NCBI GenBank assembly: GCA_034766995.1
Contig: CM068320.1
Coordinates: 8,717,001-8,781,000, forward strand
Reading direction: 5' to 3'
DNA: 64,000 nt
DNA from: Acanthacorydalis orientalis
Lineage: Eukaryota > Arthropoda > Insecta > Megaloptera > Corydalidae
The notes beneath the pieces are model-generated. The model was not told where the DNA came from. It searched no databases and worked only from the letters and a program-made list of their open reading frames with translations. This document shows, piece by piece, positions 12,122-23,266 of this stretch. Numbering within the stretch: the stretch's first letter is position 1; each line of letters begins with the position of its first letter. The position numbers and the translations under genes are program-made.

Positions 12122-12123
<2 letters not shown>
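11371..12123. other. AT-rich noncoding stretch
   Basis: GGGCCAAACTT near 11631 loosely resembles the GGGTCAAAC words near 10760 and 11279. Otherwise nothing seen. Confidence 0.4.

Positions 12124-12189
<66 letters not shown>
12124..12189. repeat. (TA)n microsatellite
   Basis: Pure TA run of about 66 bp. Confidence 0.95.
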
Positions 12190-12191
<2 letters not shown>

Positions 12192-13042
12192 GTTTATATA
12201 GATGTTGAACGTTAAATGAATAAACACATAAAAATGACAAATCGACGCAATGAAAATGAAAATCATTTGGTAAACATAGTACAGTCCATAAAATTCGAAT
12301 GAAGTAACGTCGCCGCGACGCGTACCCGTTCTGCCATCATAAATCGTCGAGACTTATCTTCGAGAGAGGAAGAAACGTTGTAATTGAGTGAGCATCTGTC
12401 TTAACGCGTGTTATTTTTTTATATATTGAGAGGCCGACAGATGGGTAAAAAAAGTGCGTGCGCGACAGTGGCGGACAACAAAAAGTAACACGGAAAGATA
12501 ACACCTGTGTTTGTCAATTATATACAAATTAAAGACAAGTCACGTTTGTGTTAATTTGTTGATTCGTTCTTTGTTTTTGAATACTGAAATTCTGTTAAAT
12601 TAGATTAATTGATTATTTGTGTATTCAATTAGTTTTCAAGGCGATTTTCTTAACCTGTTCTCATTAAGTATTTGATATATTTTTACCGTTTTAATTGACT
12701 ATCTTTTATTCTCTTGTTATATATAACAGGTAGTTATATGTAACTACTAAAACGCATTCGAAATCTTTAAAATACAGGTTCTATGTAAATGGTACACACA
12801 TGAAAGCTTATCAAGTTAAACACAGTACACATAGCAATGATTGAATGTTTATAATGGTTCCATAACTCGTTTTTATTTTCAGGGATAAACTTAAAATCGT
12901 TAAATAAGTCATGCGTAAGGGAAAACTTTCATAATTCCTCTACTTCTTGTATGGAGTATGTGTATAATAAAGAGTGAGTGTACAGGCAAAAAAAGCTGCG
13001 TATCAGTATACAGTTCTGGTATTGTGGCTGAATTTACTTTCA
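12190..13042. other. Noncoding, with CpG-bearing island at 12290-12500
   Basis: The island includes CGTCGCCGCGACGCGTACCC and GAGAGGCCGACAG, unlike the AT-rich flanks. CAGTGGCGGAC at 12467 has the look of a hAT-type terminus, but no matching end was found. The remainder is plain AT-rich DNA. Confidence 0.35.
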
Positions 13043-13283
13043 CAGATGAATTCTTTTTTCACTCTGCAAACCATAATAATGTTTTCTGGTCAAACATGTT
13101 CCATAAATCATTATCGATCATTTTTGACTATTTCTTATGCATATTTCAGTGGCGATGCTATCATCTTTAAATTACCAAAATACAGAAAAAAAATGTTTTA
13201 TATAAAGTATTTTGTACTTTGGTGTTTTGAAGATGATGGAATCTCCATTGAAATACGCATAAACAACAACCCAAAATGATTCC
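13043..13283 (+). repeat. Foldback MITE family, copy B (both arms present)
   Basis: The left arm begins GATGAATTCTTTTTTCACT and contains GATCATTTTTGACT, then TTCAGTGGCGATGCTATCAT. After an AT-rich centre with ACCAAAATAC and GTATTTTGTACTTTGGTG, the right arm reads GATGATGGAATCTCCATTGA and AATACGCATAAACAACAA, the reverse complement of the left-arm core. This is a whole-element inverted structure of about 240 bp. Confidence 0.65.
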
Positions 13284-13494
13284 CTTGGGTACATTTGACG
13301 ATTGAGACTCGGCATGCACTTGTTTTGCCTAAGTGCAAGATGACGAATCTAACTTGTCATTCGAGTTGAGACAATATTTAAAATGTACATTCTTGTTCAT
13401 TTTAGAGTAGTTAGTATCAGTTGCAACTGAACAAACAAGTACAATATTTCAGTGAACCTTGTTTGTGATACACTGCTCCATAATGTCTTAAATA

Positions 13495-14055
13495 AGAAAT
13501 AGACCTAGGAAAAAGGAGAAAAAGGGAAGGTGACAATATTGAAAATGTTATAAAACTATGATGCGTACTTGAGTAGAGTGAAGGTATGGGAGGCGTTGAT
13601 AAACAGGATCAAATGCTCTAGGGTACTTCCCTGTTATGAGAAAATGTGTAATGAGATATAAGAAAATGTTTTTTTTTTTTTTTTATCTAATAGACATGGC
13701 CTTTTATAATGCACATGTTTTATATTCAAAAATCAACTGCACAACCAAAACAGGCATTGTTTCCTTTCGTTTAGCTATTGCTGAAGAATTATTGGAGCAA
13801 GTGTCATTGCCAAATTATAATTTTGGTGGACATCCTTCAGATACTGATACACCACTTCGTTTGTACGTGAACAATTGGTCACATTTTCTGAGAATATTCT
13901 GTTAACTGAGTCCAAGCAACACTACAAAAAGGTGCCGTGTTTGTTATTAAGCATAACGTTAGGAAAGGGATTACCTGGCAGTGCAAACAATACCAAGTGC
14001 CACTGCATTTACCTACTTGCTTTCAAAAATATCACACTCTTTAAAATTATTAGTA
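13495..14055 (+). pseudogene. piggyBac-type transposase, 3' half, frameshifted
   Basis: Read across frames, the order of motifs is that of a piggyBac/PGBD transposase: GMGGVDKQDQM (third catalytic Asp block, about 13585-13618), a RKxxxRYKK-like segment, LIDMAFYNAHVLYSK (13691-13735), FRLAIAEELL (13765-13800), and the C-terminal cysteine-rich domain remnant TWQCKQYQVPLHLPTCF (about 13970-14025). Several frameshifts, stops and a poly-T expansion at 13668-13684 break the gene. The N-terminal domain and first two catalytic Asp blocks are not in the window. GGG|TTAA at 14340-14346 could be the 3' terminus, since piggyBac elements insert at TTAA and often end in GGG, but no opposite end was found. 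Confidence 0.8.
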
Positions 14056-14158
14056 ATTTGCTTTTTGTTATATTTTGAATTTATTAGTTTTCATTTTGTG
14101 TTTTATTTATTTATTTTTGTTTTATAATTCTAATTACCTGAGACATCTCAATACTAGG

Positions 14159-14159
<1 letters not shown>

Positions 14160-14215
<56 letters not shown>
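14160..14215. repeat. (TA)n microsatellite
   Basis: Pure TA run of about 56 bp, downstream of the piggyBac coding relic and possibly within its 3' untranslated end. Confidence 0.95.
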
Positions 14216-14218
<3 letters not shown>

Positions 14219-15042
14219 TGATTTTTAGAAGGAAATGCATTCTTATATAAAATCTATTGCTTGTACGTACTACTCCAAGCACCAAAAAATTAAATCTATT
14301 CGATATGCACATTTTTTTTTCAAATAAATAGTTACCAAAGGGTTAATAATGGTTTAGTAAACATTTTCGACAATAATATTTATTTCTGATTTGTGAGGCG
14401 AAAAAAGTATTTATTTGGGAAAATAGATTAATTTTATTTGGTAAGGGAAGCTTGCCAGAAGATAAGAATTGGTGGTATCTTTAAATATTTTATCAATTGA
14501 ACCACAACATGAATGTTTCTATATGATTATGATACAATAAACTCAATTATAAAAATTCTGTATATGTGGTCTATGACATGCGTACCCATCAACACATAAA
14601 CAATACATCTCATAAACAGATCCAAACACATATAAATATACAATAGTAATTAACTAGTACATTCGACAATAGAATGATACTTAAGCTTAAAAATATATTT
14701 TAAATTATGAAATATAGTTTAATATTTAGTATAAAACAGCTTTTCTCGTCGTAGTTTGCTGTTACTGTAGTATTCTTACATTACGTTTTAGTGTTAACCC
14801 AAATGAAATGATGAATGTCTCAAAATTAGTCAGAAAGTATCAAATAAAATATTAATTAAAAATGAACAGATTTTATTTTGTTTGATAAAAACATATATGC
14901 AATAATTGAATATAGTTTTTAAAAAATATTAAGAATTGACTCGGGATCGTTTGGGTGATAGTTTTATATACGATACTCGCAACAATACGGCAAATTGTCT
15001 TTTGGCTTTATCAAAATTCAAATCAAGATTGATACAATTAAG

Positions 15043-15043
<1 letters not shown>
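14216..15043. other. AT-rich noncoding stretch
   Basis: TTAACCC at 14794-14800 has the form of a piggyBac-type left terminus but stands alone. Nothing else seen. Confidence 0.4.

Positions 15044-15100
<57 letters not shown>
15044..15100. repeat. (TA)n microsatellite
   Basis: TA run with one CATA interruption, ending in TATG repeats. Confidence 0.95.
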
Positions 15101-15103
<3 letters not shown>

Positions 15104-15428
15104 GTATGTATGTATAGTAGACTCGCTATTTAGTCAGTCAATTAATACACATATCGTTCAGAGTAACGAGGTTGTGCACACTTTTTTGGAGTAAATTTAC
15201 TTGTTAAGAGTATAGTTTTTAAAAGTTTATTGAAATAATGTAAAGTAAAGTTTACAAAGGATAATATAAATGAAATAACTTTGTTTTTCATTTGGATTTT
15301 TGTAGAAATGAAGTTATTTTCGGTTATTGTCTTTTTATATTTACTCCTAGTTGTACTAATTTATGTGATATAAGGTATCTCTACGGAGTAGTTCACTGTA
15401 TGCAGGGTTCGCTATATTGCGACATTAC

Positions 15429-15722
<294 letters not shown>

Positions 15723-15727
<5 letters not shown>

Positions 15728-16760
15728 TAATAATAAAAGTATCTACGTTAAAATAATTATTTGTGGTGAAAATTAAAATATGAACACATTTCTTCTTTAA
15801 CTTGATTTTTTATAATTAAATCATCCCTTATAATAAAAAAAGACATTTTAATGTGTACTTATTTTTGTAAAAGAATTGTACTGTGATATATCTTACTTCT
15901 ATATTTTTGATGCTGGCAAATGTGATCGGGTATTGTAATGGACTACCACTGAAAAAAGTATTCCGAAAATATACTTCAACAACAGATTCTACCTCACCAA
16001 TCTCATTGACGCAGCCGACTACTCGATTGCCACTAACAGACAACAGTGTTTCATGTTACTTACGACCGGCAGTAACAACAACAAACGAGATGAAGTATTA
16101 TCGCCAATTTATTTAAAGCGTCCGAGTGATGTAAGAGGGAAAAAAGTACAAGAACGTCGCATGCACGCACGCACACTTTAAAGTGATAAAACGCAGGCGG
16201 TGTCTTGGTGGCGGCGGCAACGGCTCTACATTGGCGACGCTGTCTTCTTCTCGTTACACAACAAATACTGAAATCATGTCTGTAATGCGTTTTTGACAAG
16301 CTGCCATTTTATTTTCACTCGAGCGTTAGACGGAACGACGACGACGACGACTACTACTTCGACGACGACGTTCGTAATAACAACGGAGGAGCTGGTGGCG
16401 TTCGTAAATTGCAAAAATTAAGAACGGCGCAGAGACACGACAAAAAAGTTTTCAACGCAATCAAAAAACAATTTGCTTTTGAAACAATCGCACTGGCTTC
16501 AGCTGGCTCGTACGTTCGTTCGACGGTCGGTCGGTCGGTTGGTTGGTAGGTTGGTTCGGTTGGTACGGATCGGACTGGTTTGGTTTTGGTTGGATGGAGT
16601 GAACGTGTATAGAGTTTGGTTCGCCTGTTGGCGGTAACCTGTTGATTCTGAAATTGTAGTGGCTGAACAGTAGTTGTTCGCTGATTTCAGAAGAGGTGAT
16701 TTTATACAATCTAAAGGCAATGTCATATGGTTTGAACGGCTTGAATGTAATCGATTACAT
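15723..16760. other. Strong CpG-rich island with trinucleotide and tetranucleotide runs
   Basis: The part 15950-16700 is the most GC- and CpG-rich segment of the window. It contains a (GAC)n-type run at 16331-16370, GGTGGCGGCGGCAACGGC near 16206, and a run of CGGT/TTGG units at about 16516-16600. Candidate explanations are a promoter or 5' exon region, or an intronic enhancer. No TATA box or initiator could be assigned. The long Pro/Asn/Gln-rich minus-strand frames here (16461-16777) simply translate the CGGT/TTGG repeat. Confidence 0.4.
15910..16116 (+). other. Unidentified 68-codon open frame with hydrophobic start
   Basis: From the ATG at 15910 the frame reads MLANVIGYCNGLPLKKVFRK and then a Thr/Ser/Pro-rich stretch (TSTTDSTSPISLTQPTTRLP) to a stop at 16114-16116. 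The frame is also open for 13 codons upstream of this ATG and is hydrophobic there (IYLTSIFL). A small secreted peptide or a coding exon is conceivable, but I recognise no family and see no conserved splice context. I list it only because it lies in the CpG island and is not simple repeat. Confidence 0.15.
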
Positions 16761-18868
16761 AATCGTAGTTGGATCACTTCTTTATTATTTATTTTGAAAT
16801 TTTTCTTTTATCTTTCGATTAATAATGTATTATTTACTGATGGTGAAAATAGAGTATTTTTTTATTAAAAAAATGTATATTTTTCATTAGATCGTTTAAT
16901 TAACATTGTTTGAAAGTATCCTTGCTGTGTTTATTAAATTTTTAACTGTTTAAAAATACAATTTCATATTAAAACGAAGTGAATAAAAACATTAAACTGA
17001 ATAAAGTGTCTATTTAAAATATAGTTTATGACTAATTTTTAATTTTTATTAACATTTTCTTGAAAATGGTTAATTAATCAAGCTTTGATCTTAATAGTCT
17101 TGGAAATACAAGTAAAAAGTTACTTTTGTTTTATTTCAAATGTTTTGACAGAAATGAATGTTTGTATTCTGAAGAACAATTAAAAATAATCATTTTTATT
17201 AAAAGAGTTATTAACTTTCTGTTTTAAAAAATAATGAGTTCTGTAGTTACCAGTTTTATAAAATAAATTTAAAAGACACTAAAAAGTGAAATAAATTCAA
17301 ATGTAATGTAATGGATGAAATGTTTTTAGTTAGATTTGTTTTATTTTTCTTTTCAATGATTAAAATCATACAAGATCAATTGTTTTTTGACGAAATGACA
17401 CTGTTCTTATGTTAAATGAAATTTATCTTGACATGATCGTTTTATAGGAATTTTTGGATAGAAATTTTTTATTTTGTCTTAGAAATTTTTTTAAGCAATA
17501 CTTTCACACATTTAAAATCATGCTGATTTTTTATCCTAATTTAATTATAAACAATTATTTATCTCGCCTAAGTTAGTTTTAAATAAATCTTGATAATTAG
17601 TTATATCAGTAACTTGATCACATTCAAATGCATTTTCTGACCCGATTTTTTTATATTTATTAGAATGATCTTTAATACATTTCCTACAGTCTTCTCCATT
17701 TAGGAGTTAATAATTTTTTTAGATACGGTATTTCTTTTTATCACATTTATTTTTGAATTCAGCTGCGTGGAAAAATATCTGCTACAAGGTGGTACATATA
17801 GAGTTTGCTTTGTGCTATTGAAATCATTTCGTGATCGGATCAGAAACTATTATTTCGATTTTTAGTATATAATTATAGTTTAAGCACTACTTTTTAGTTT
17901 TTAGGTATGTATATACTACTATTATTTTCAATATAAATCTGATAAAAAATCTACAAAGAAATGTGTAAATCAATTAAAGAATTCAAATATTATGGCCTTT
18001 CATATTGGAGGATAATAAGACGTATTCACTATGTTATTAAGAAATCAGGTATTATTTTATACCCGAATTTAATAATTCCTTTAATAACCCTTTATGTTAA
18101 GAGCATTGTAATAAATCATATTAAAAATGTAAACAAAAATGATTAATTCATTTTGTTTTCATTTTTCTTTATTAAAGTCATTATTTTATCCTAAATGATT
18201 TTGATTTTATAACAAATGTGTTCGTGAGTTTTTCGAGAGGAAACTCTTATTTTTTTTAAAAAAAGACGTATGTAAAATTAAAAATAGTTTCAAATGTTTT
18301 TATCAATTTCTGATCGTTTTTTGGTAATCGAAGTTAAAATAATTCCAAGTTATCAAAAGTTATTTCAGTAAATGACGCACAAGTGAGTTGTATTTTTTTT
18401 ATTTAGAAATCATATTTTTTAAAATAAGTGTTCCTATTTCCAGTAAGAATTAATATTGTCAGAATCATTTTTGTAAAAATTGAATAGTATACTTTCATTT
18501 CCGCAATTACTTGATTAAAAGCGTTATCAAGTACAGGATAATTTTTTAAATAATAAATTCAGGAAAAAAGTAGTTTCTTTGGTTAAAAAATACAAAAAAA
18601 AAACTGTTTTATGTTCGAAAGGAATTGGTTCAGATTGAATTGCTTTGATGATGGGAGAAATAAAATAATATGAAGAATAATAAACCAGTTAGATTTCCAG
18701 AAGCTATTTCAATATATTAATAGCAGCGTAATATTTTTGTTTCATATACCAAAATGAAGTGCTTTTTCAATAGACACTCATTTTTTAAGAGATTATATTT
18801 CACAGACGTCAAACTGATAGCTGTATTCTTTTGACATTTCGTAAGTTTTGGGATTGTCATCTTTAGTT
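16761..18868. other. AT-rich noncoding stretch
   Basis: Two kilobases without a supported gene. TTTTTAG|GTATGT at 17904/17905 resembles a weak ratchet site but has no nearby second donor. Short open frames here are AT-rich noise. Confidence 0.5.
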
Positions 18869-19535
18869 ATGGCTTCATATACAACAAAACAACGCATTGA
18901 AATAATACAAGTGTATTATGAAGATGGTTGTTGTATAAAATATGCATTTCGTAAATTTTGTGATATTTATTCTCGACATACTCGTTCATTGGAATCAATA
19001 ATTCTTTTATTGGTGAGTAAATTTGAAGAGACTGGATCGGTTAAAGATAAAGAAACACCAACACGTGTTCGTAGTGCTTGTTCTGAAAAAAACATTGATT
19101 TGGTTCTTGAAAGTTTATCAGAAGAGCCAGGGATGTCAATTCCACAACGTTTACAGCAATTGGACCTTTCACAGACGACCGCATGTCGTATACTCCATAA
19201 GGATTTATTTCTGAAAGCTTATAAAGTTCAACTGACGCTAGAATTGAAGCCATATCATTAAATTAATTGGATACTGGAACAACAACGCGGTTTTTCTGAA
19301 AAAGTCATTATTAGGAATAGGACTCATTTCGGACTCTGGCACTTTCTTTGGGGTCACATTAAAGGACAGGTGTGCGCCAATAATCCTAAAACAATTTCCA
19401 ACCTAAAAAATAAAATCCGAGAGATAAAGCCCTTGTTGTGTAGGGATGAGGATTATTGAAAATTTTAACAAAAGAATGGTTACTTAGAAGAGTACACGGC
19501 TGTCGCACGATATTATTTTTCATTTATATATGACG
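18869..19535 (+). pseudogene. DUF4817-type transposase with internal deletion
   Basis: The ATG at 18869 opens MASYTTKQRIEIIQVYYEDG, the hallmark start of the arthropod DUF4817 helix-turn-helix transposases. It continues with the second DNA-binding region (RSACSEKNIDLVLESL, QTTACRILHKDLFLKAYKVQ) to a stop at 19259-19261. Past the stop, the same frame gives WILEQQRGFSEKVIIRNRTHF, the place where the family has FSDEAHF with the first catalytic Asp; here the acidic residues are lost. It then jumps directly into HFLWGHIKGQVCANNPKTIS, the family's DFFLWG-x-(V/L)K 3' region. The catalytic middle of the protein is therefore absent. A frameshift near 19480 precedes a degraded tail. The full protein would be over 300 residues. 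I could not find terminal repeats. A related 3' fragment is at 1235-1472. Confidence 0.75.
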
Positions 19536-19913
19536 CCCCAAGTATTATTTACAATAAAGAAACTTGAAATTTTAGTGCAAATTTTGTGTTATTTCAAATT
19601 TTCGTATTATTAAAATATATAATGTATGTTTTATTATGTAATGTTTTTTTAAAAAAATAATGGATTATATGTAATGGATTTGCATCATTCCATTTTTTCA
19701 TGTTTTGTTTTTGTTATAATTACAATATGTCAACATTACGAATTTTTTGGGCAAAGATGATTACAAAGTAGGTTTTATTAGTACCTATAACATTTTCATG
19801 TCTATTATAAAAATTAAAATGTATTTAAAAATAATAAACAGGCACTGATTAACTTATTTTATCTATCTATTACTCTGTGTATATAATTCTGAATATTCTG
19901 TGGAGAATTCGTG

Positions 19914-19968
<55 letters not shown>

Positions 19969-20360
19969 CTATTTTATCAATTGTGTACAAGTAGTGCATT
20001 TTTTTAGTTATTAAAATATTGTTCTTACGTTTTTCCTGCTTTCATTGTAAATTCATTAGAAGTTTCTTCTATTCCTGTTTTCAAAATATGTCTGTTGAAC
20101 ACATAGTGAGTGAATTTTCGTAATCTTTTAAAATTATTTCTTCTGTACAATGCCATTAAATTTGTTTTAAAATTTTCGATCGCTTTTGCATATGTGTGTT
20201 TTAATCTCACTCTGTTAAAATGAACATCTTTTTAAAAATTATATGGTACATGCTTTGTGTTTTTGTACTTATTAAAAAAAGAAAATTTGAAGTAATGATT
20301 ACAGATTGACGTCGAAATGATCAAAGTACACATAATAAGCATTAATACTTAAGCAATTAC
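19536..20360. other. AT-rich noncoding stretch with a (TA)n array at 19915-19966
   Basis: The microsatellite is a pure TA run of about 52 bp. An open frame on the minus strand at 20025-20210 has no recognisable motif. Confidence 0.5.
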
Positions 20361-20550
20361 TAGAAATGCGTTCTTTTTTCACTTCATAACCCACAAAAAA
20401 AACATTTTCTTAAGGTACAAAAAATGTTGAGATTCTGGTCACTCTTGAGGTTAATGGAACTGCCATTGAAATGCTCATAAACAACAATCAAAAATGATCA
20501 GTCATTATTTATTGCAAGGAAACATTTTCTGGTATGTGGGATAAAAAATA
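20361..20550 (-). repeat. Foldback MITE family, copy C
   Basis: The left end GCGTTCTTTTTTCACTTCAT and CCCACAAAAAAAACATTTTC match the TIR-side sequence of copies B and G. The core GGAACTGCCATTGAAATGCT then CATAAACAACAATCAAAAAT is the minus-type arm, and the right side has ACATTTTCTGGTATGTGGGA, an inverted match to the left end. Confidence 0.65.
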
Positions 20551-20712
20551 TAATTTATTTTTGAAAGGAAATGTATGCAATGTTAGAACTGTACTGGGGA
20601 TGTATAATAATATAAATGAGTATTGTTTATGATTTTCCATTATAACAACTTTATATTTGTCGCTTACTTAATTTGTGTATATTATTGTTTGACCATATAT
20701 GTTTTATTTAGT

Positions 20713-20799
20713 AATTTATTTTTTTTGTTTCAGGTAAGTCATCATTTACTTCATTTAATGCGGAATTAAGTTAGATATATAATGTTAACTGTGGTAAGT
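20713..20799 (+). promoter_or_regulatory. Candidate recursive splice site with RS-exon
   Basis: A long T-rich tract (TTATTTTTTTTGTTTCAG, ending at 20733) is followed with no gap by a consensus donor, GTAAGTC at 20734. This is a juxtaposed 3' and 5' splice site, the form of a ratchet point. A second donor, GTAAGTG, starts at 20794, which defines a 60-nt would-be RS-exon (20734-20793). Known recursive sites in long insect and vertebrate introns have this pair: the RS-exon is first defined by the downstream donor and then removed using the regenerated upstream donor. If real, the host gene is transcribed left to right. The call rests on motif architecture only. Confidence 0.65.
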
Positions 20800-21282
20800 G
20801 ATATTTTCATGTTTTTGTTTTAAGAACTTTTTAATAAATGCAAAAATATTTTATTTTTATAGATATTTAGCAATCGCTGCGAATCGTTAAATGAATGTGT
20901 TGTTCTGACATTTTTTGTCAAAAAAATGCGTGTTTGCATTATGGCAAATATTTTTCTATTTCTAATCCCTTTAAAAATGTTTATTTTACCTTATACTTGT
21001 GTCATTGATTATATAAGTAGTCTTTTTACAACTTTAATAACTTTCAATAATATTTAAAGGCGAATACGGTCGGCTCGTGTTTACCACAGATTTGTTCATG
21101 TATAAGGTACCACCCTTGTTAATTCACAGATTCGTTTTAATTCACTATGAATTTTTGACTCACCTCAGAAAATATTGTTCTTTCCACATAAATATTTTCT
21201 TTTTGTATCAATTTCAGTATGAAAGTATGTTTATGCTTTTCTCTATTTCATTCACCAATTTATTAATTTTTATCGAAACTCA

Positions 21283-21286
<4 letters not shown>

Positions 21287-21377
<91 letters not shown>

Positions 21378-21390
21378 GTATGTATATATG
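21287..21390. repeat. Compound (TA)n(TG)n(TA)n microsatellite
   Basis: A TA run, about 15 TG units, then TA again. Confidence 0.95.
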
Positions 21391-21572
21391 AGTGTGTAGG
21401 TTTTTTTTTACTAAAAGTGTCATTTTTAATATTTTTTTCAATACAATATATTTAAATTTTTATTTAAAATTTTAATTTTTGAATTTTTTTCTAGTTAAAA
21501 GGTTCAATATCTAATTATTTGTCATTCTTTTTACTACATATACATATTTAGTTAGATATTGATAAAAGATGA

Positions 21573-21672
21573 CTTTTCTATACCGTAGTAACCTGAGGAT
21601 TTTGGAGTCTCCGTCGAAATATGAACAATCTATAATTTAACGATTATTAATCATTTATTAAACATTTTGATT
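21573..21672 (-). repeat. Foldback MITE family, partial copy D
   Basis: Contains CCTGAGGATTTTGGAGTCTC then CGTCGAAATATGAACAAT, the minus-type core; the outer end is eroded. Confidence 0.45.
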
Positions 21673-21935
21673 AGAAAAAAAATTGTATGATTTGCACGAA
21701 ATGAAAAAAATACATATTGGTGTATCAATTTCATGTTATCCGATAAAAAAATTAAATATTCATTTTAAAATAAATAATTTTCAATTGTTTACTGACAACA
21801 TTACATCATCGCAATTCAAGTTTTCATCACTGTGCTTAATTTCATTATCACACCGAATTTATATATTATTCAATGAAATGAATAACTAATAATTATCATA
21901 GATAATATATATATTTTGAATAATATTAAGTTTCG

Positions 21936-22139
21936 CGAATAAATCTCTCATTTCTATAGAAATCAGAATTTGTTCTAATGGAAAACGTTTCAGTTCATTA
22001 TTAATTGGTCTATTGTTTATGTGCATTTCGATGACAGTACCAATATCCTCAGTATTAATGTACAGGTAAATCTTTCCTATACGTTAGTGCTGTAAAGAAT
22101 GTTGTTTTCATTGTGCATTGTGGTGAAAATTCATTTTCG
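21936..22139 (+). repeat. Foldback MITE family, copy E
   Basis: The left end (CGAATAAATCTCTCATTT) is an eroded TIR. The core ATTGTTTATGTGCATTTCGA then TGACAGTACCAATATCCTCA matches other copies, and the right end GTGGTGAAAATTCATTTTCG matches the inverted TIR. Length about 204 bp. Confidence 0.6.
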
Positions 22140-22190
22140 AAAGTAAACATTAAATACATCTCACAGAAAAGTCGTAATGTGGATATAATT

Positions 22191-22191
<1 letters not shown>

Positions 22192-22242
<51 letters not shown>

Positions 22243-22245
22243 ATG

Positions 22246-22285
<40 letters not shown>
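22192..22285. repeat. Compound (TA)n(TG)n(TA)n microsatellite
   Basis: Same TA-TG-TA organisation as at 21287. Confidence 0.95.
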
Positions 22286-22289
<4 letters not shown>

Positions 22290-22729
22290 GTAATAGTAAT
22301 TTAACAAGAGTTATTAATTATCGTTATAGGTTGATAAAGAACTATTTATGAAACCACATGTGTGTGGTTTAGATATTAAATAAATTCATATTAAATCTAT
22401 CTACTTATGAAATCAAATACATTTGAATAGTAATTGTAGAAATGTATCTCATGTATCTTTCTGTAATAAATGATAATTATTCTAAATTAAGCCCAATATT
22501 TTGCAACACTATTTATAGAAAACAAAAAAAAAGTAATTAGTTCAAGAATAATAACTACATAAAAAAATTAGAAGTTAATGGGAAAAATATTTCTGGTTGT
22601 TCACAAATCAGCTCGATAATATTTATCTTCCTTGTAAATAAGTGGTTATGTTACCAGTTTTATAAAATATTTAACATTACCGGTACTTATTGAATGAGAA
22701 AAAATATTTTTAGTATCGATAACGTTGTA
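22286..22729. other. AT-rich noncoding stretch
   Basis: Nothing seen. Confidence 0.5.
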
Positions 22730-23190
22730 ATCCCTGTCTGTCGATCTTCTACAATGTCTATCAGCATATCTATTTGCTTGAATACGAGAGTTTCGAAAGA
22801 TTGTTACGGCAACTAGCAATCGCTTGTCTGTTGTCAGCCCGTATACGTGAATGCTCGATTAGATTGAGGGTTTGTTTATAAAGCTGCCTGTCGATTTAAA
22901 TCCTATAGGAGATGTCGTTAAAAGCAAAGTTCTCATCGACGTTTATATACGTGATAGATATGTGCAATGTGTGCAGAACGGTATTTCGCAAGCTGTGCAG
23001 ATATTTGACAGTTACGGAATAGAAATAACATCGAATCCGGAACCAAAAACCTGTGATGATCATATGAACGGTAAACTGTTTAGTTGTTGCCGGTCGTCGT
23101 CGATCGACGAAATTAATACGGAGTCTCTAACGGAAGACCACATTTTTCTGTCATCAAACTGTTATTTTAATATAAACATGCATACATTTG

Positions 23191-23192
<2 letters not shown>
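22730..23192 (+). other. Higher-GC segment with an unidentified open frame
   Basis: A balanced-composition island in AT-rich DNA. One plus-strand frame is open from 22863 to the (TA)n at 23193. It reads LPVDLNPIGDVVKSKVLIDV, YIRDRYVQCVQNGISQAVQI and, further on, KLFSCCRSSSIDEINTES. There is no ATG at its start (the first codon of interest is TTG), a TAG lies in frame at 22860, and I see no matching domain. An internal exon is possible (AG at 22861-22862, polypyrimidine signal weak), as is chance openness of a regulatory island. Confidence 0.2.

Positions 23193-23263
<71 letters not shown>
23193..23263. repeat. (TA)n microsatellite
   Basis: Pure TA run of about 71 bp. Confidence 0.95.

Positions 23264-23266
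<3 letters not shown>

Noticed and set aside
16461..16777. Pro/Asn/Gln/Thr-rich minus-strand frames
   Set aside because: They translate the CGGT/TTGG tandem run in two frames.
17880..17912. TTTTTAG|GTATGT as a third recursive splice site
   Set aside because: The donor is non-consensus, and no second donor lies within 100 nt downstream. TTTTAG|GTGAGG at 28404/28405 and AATAG|GTGAGA near 53050 fail for similar reasons.
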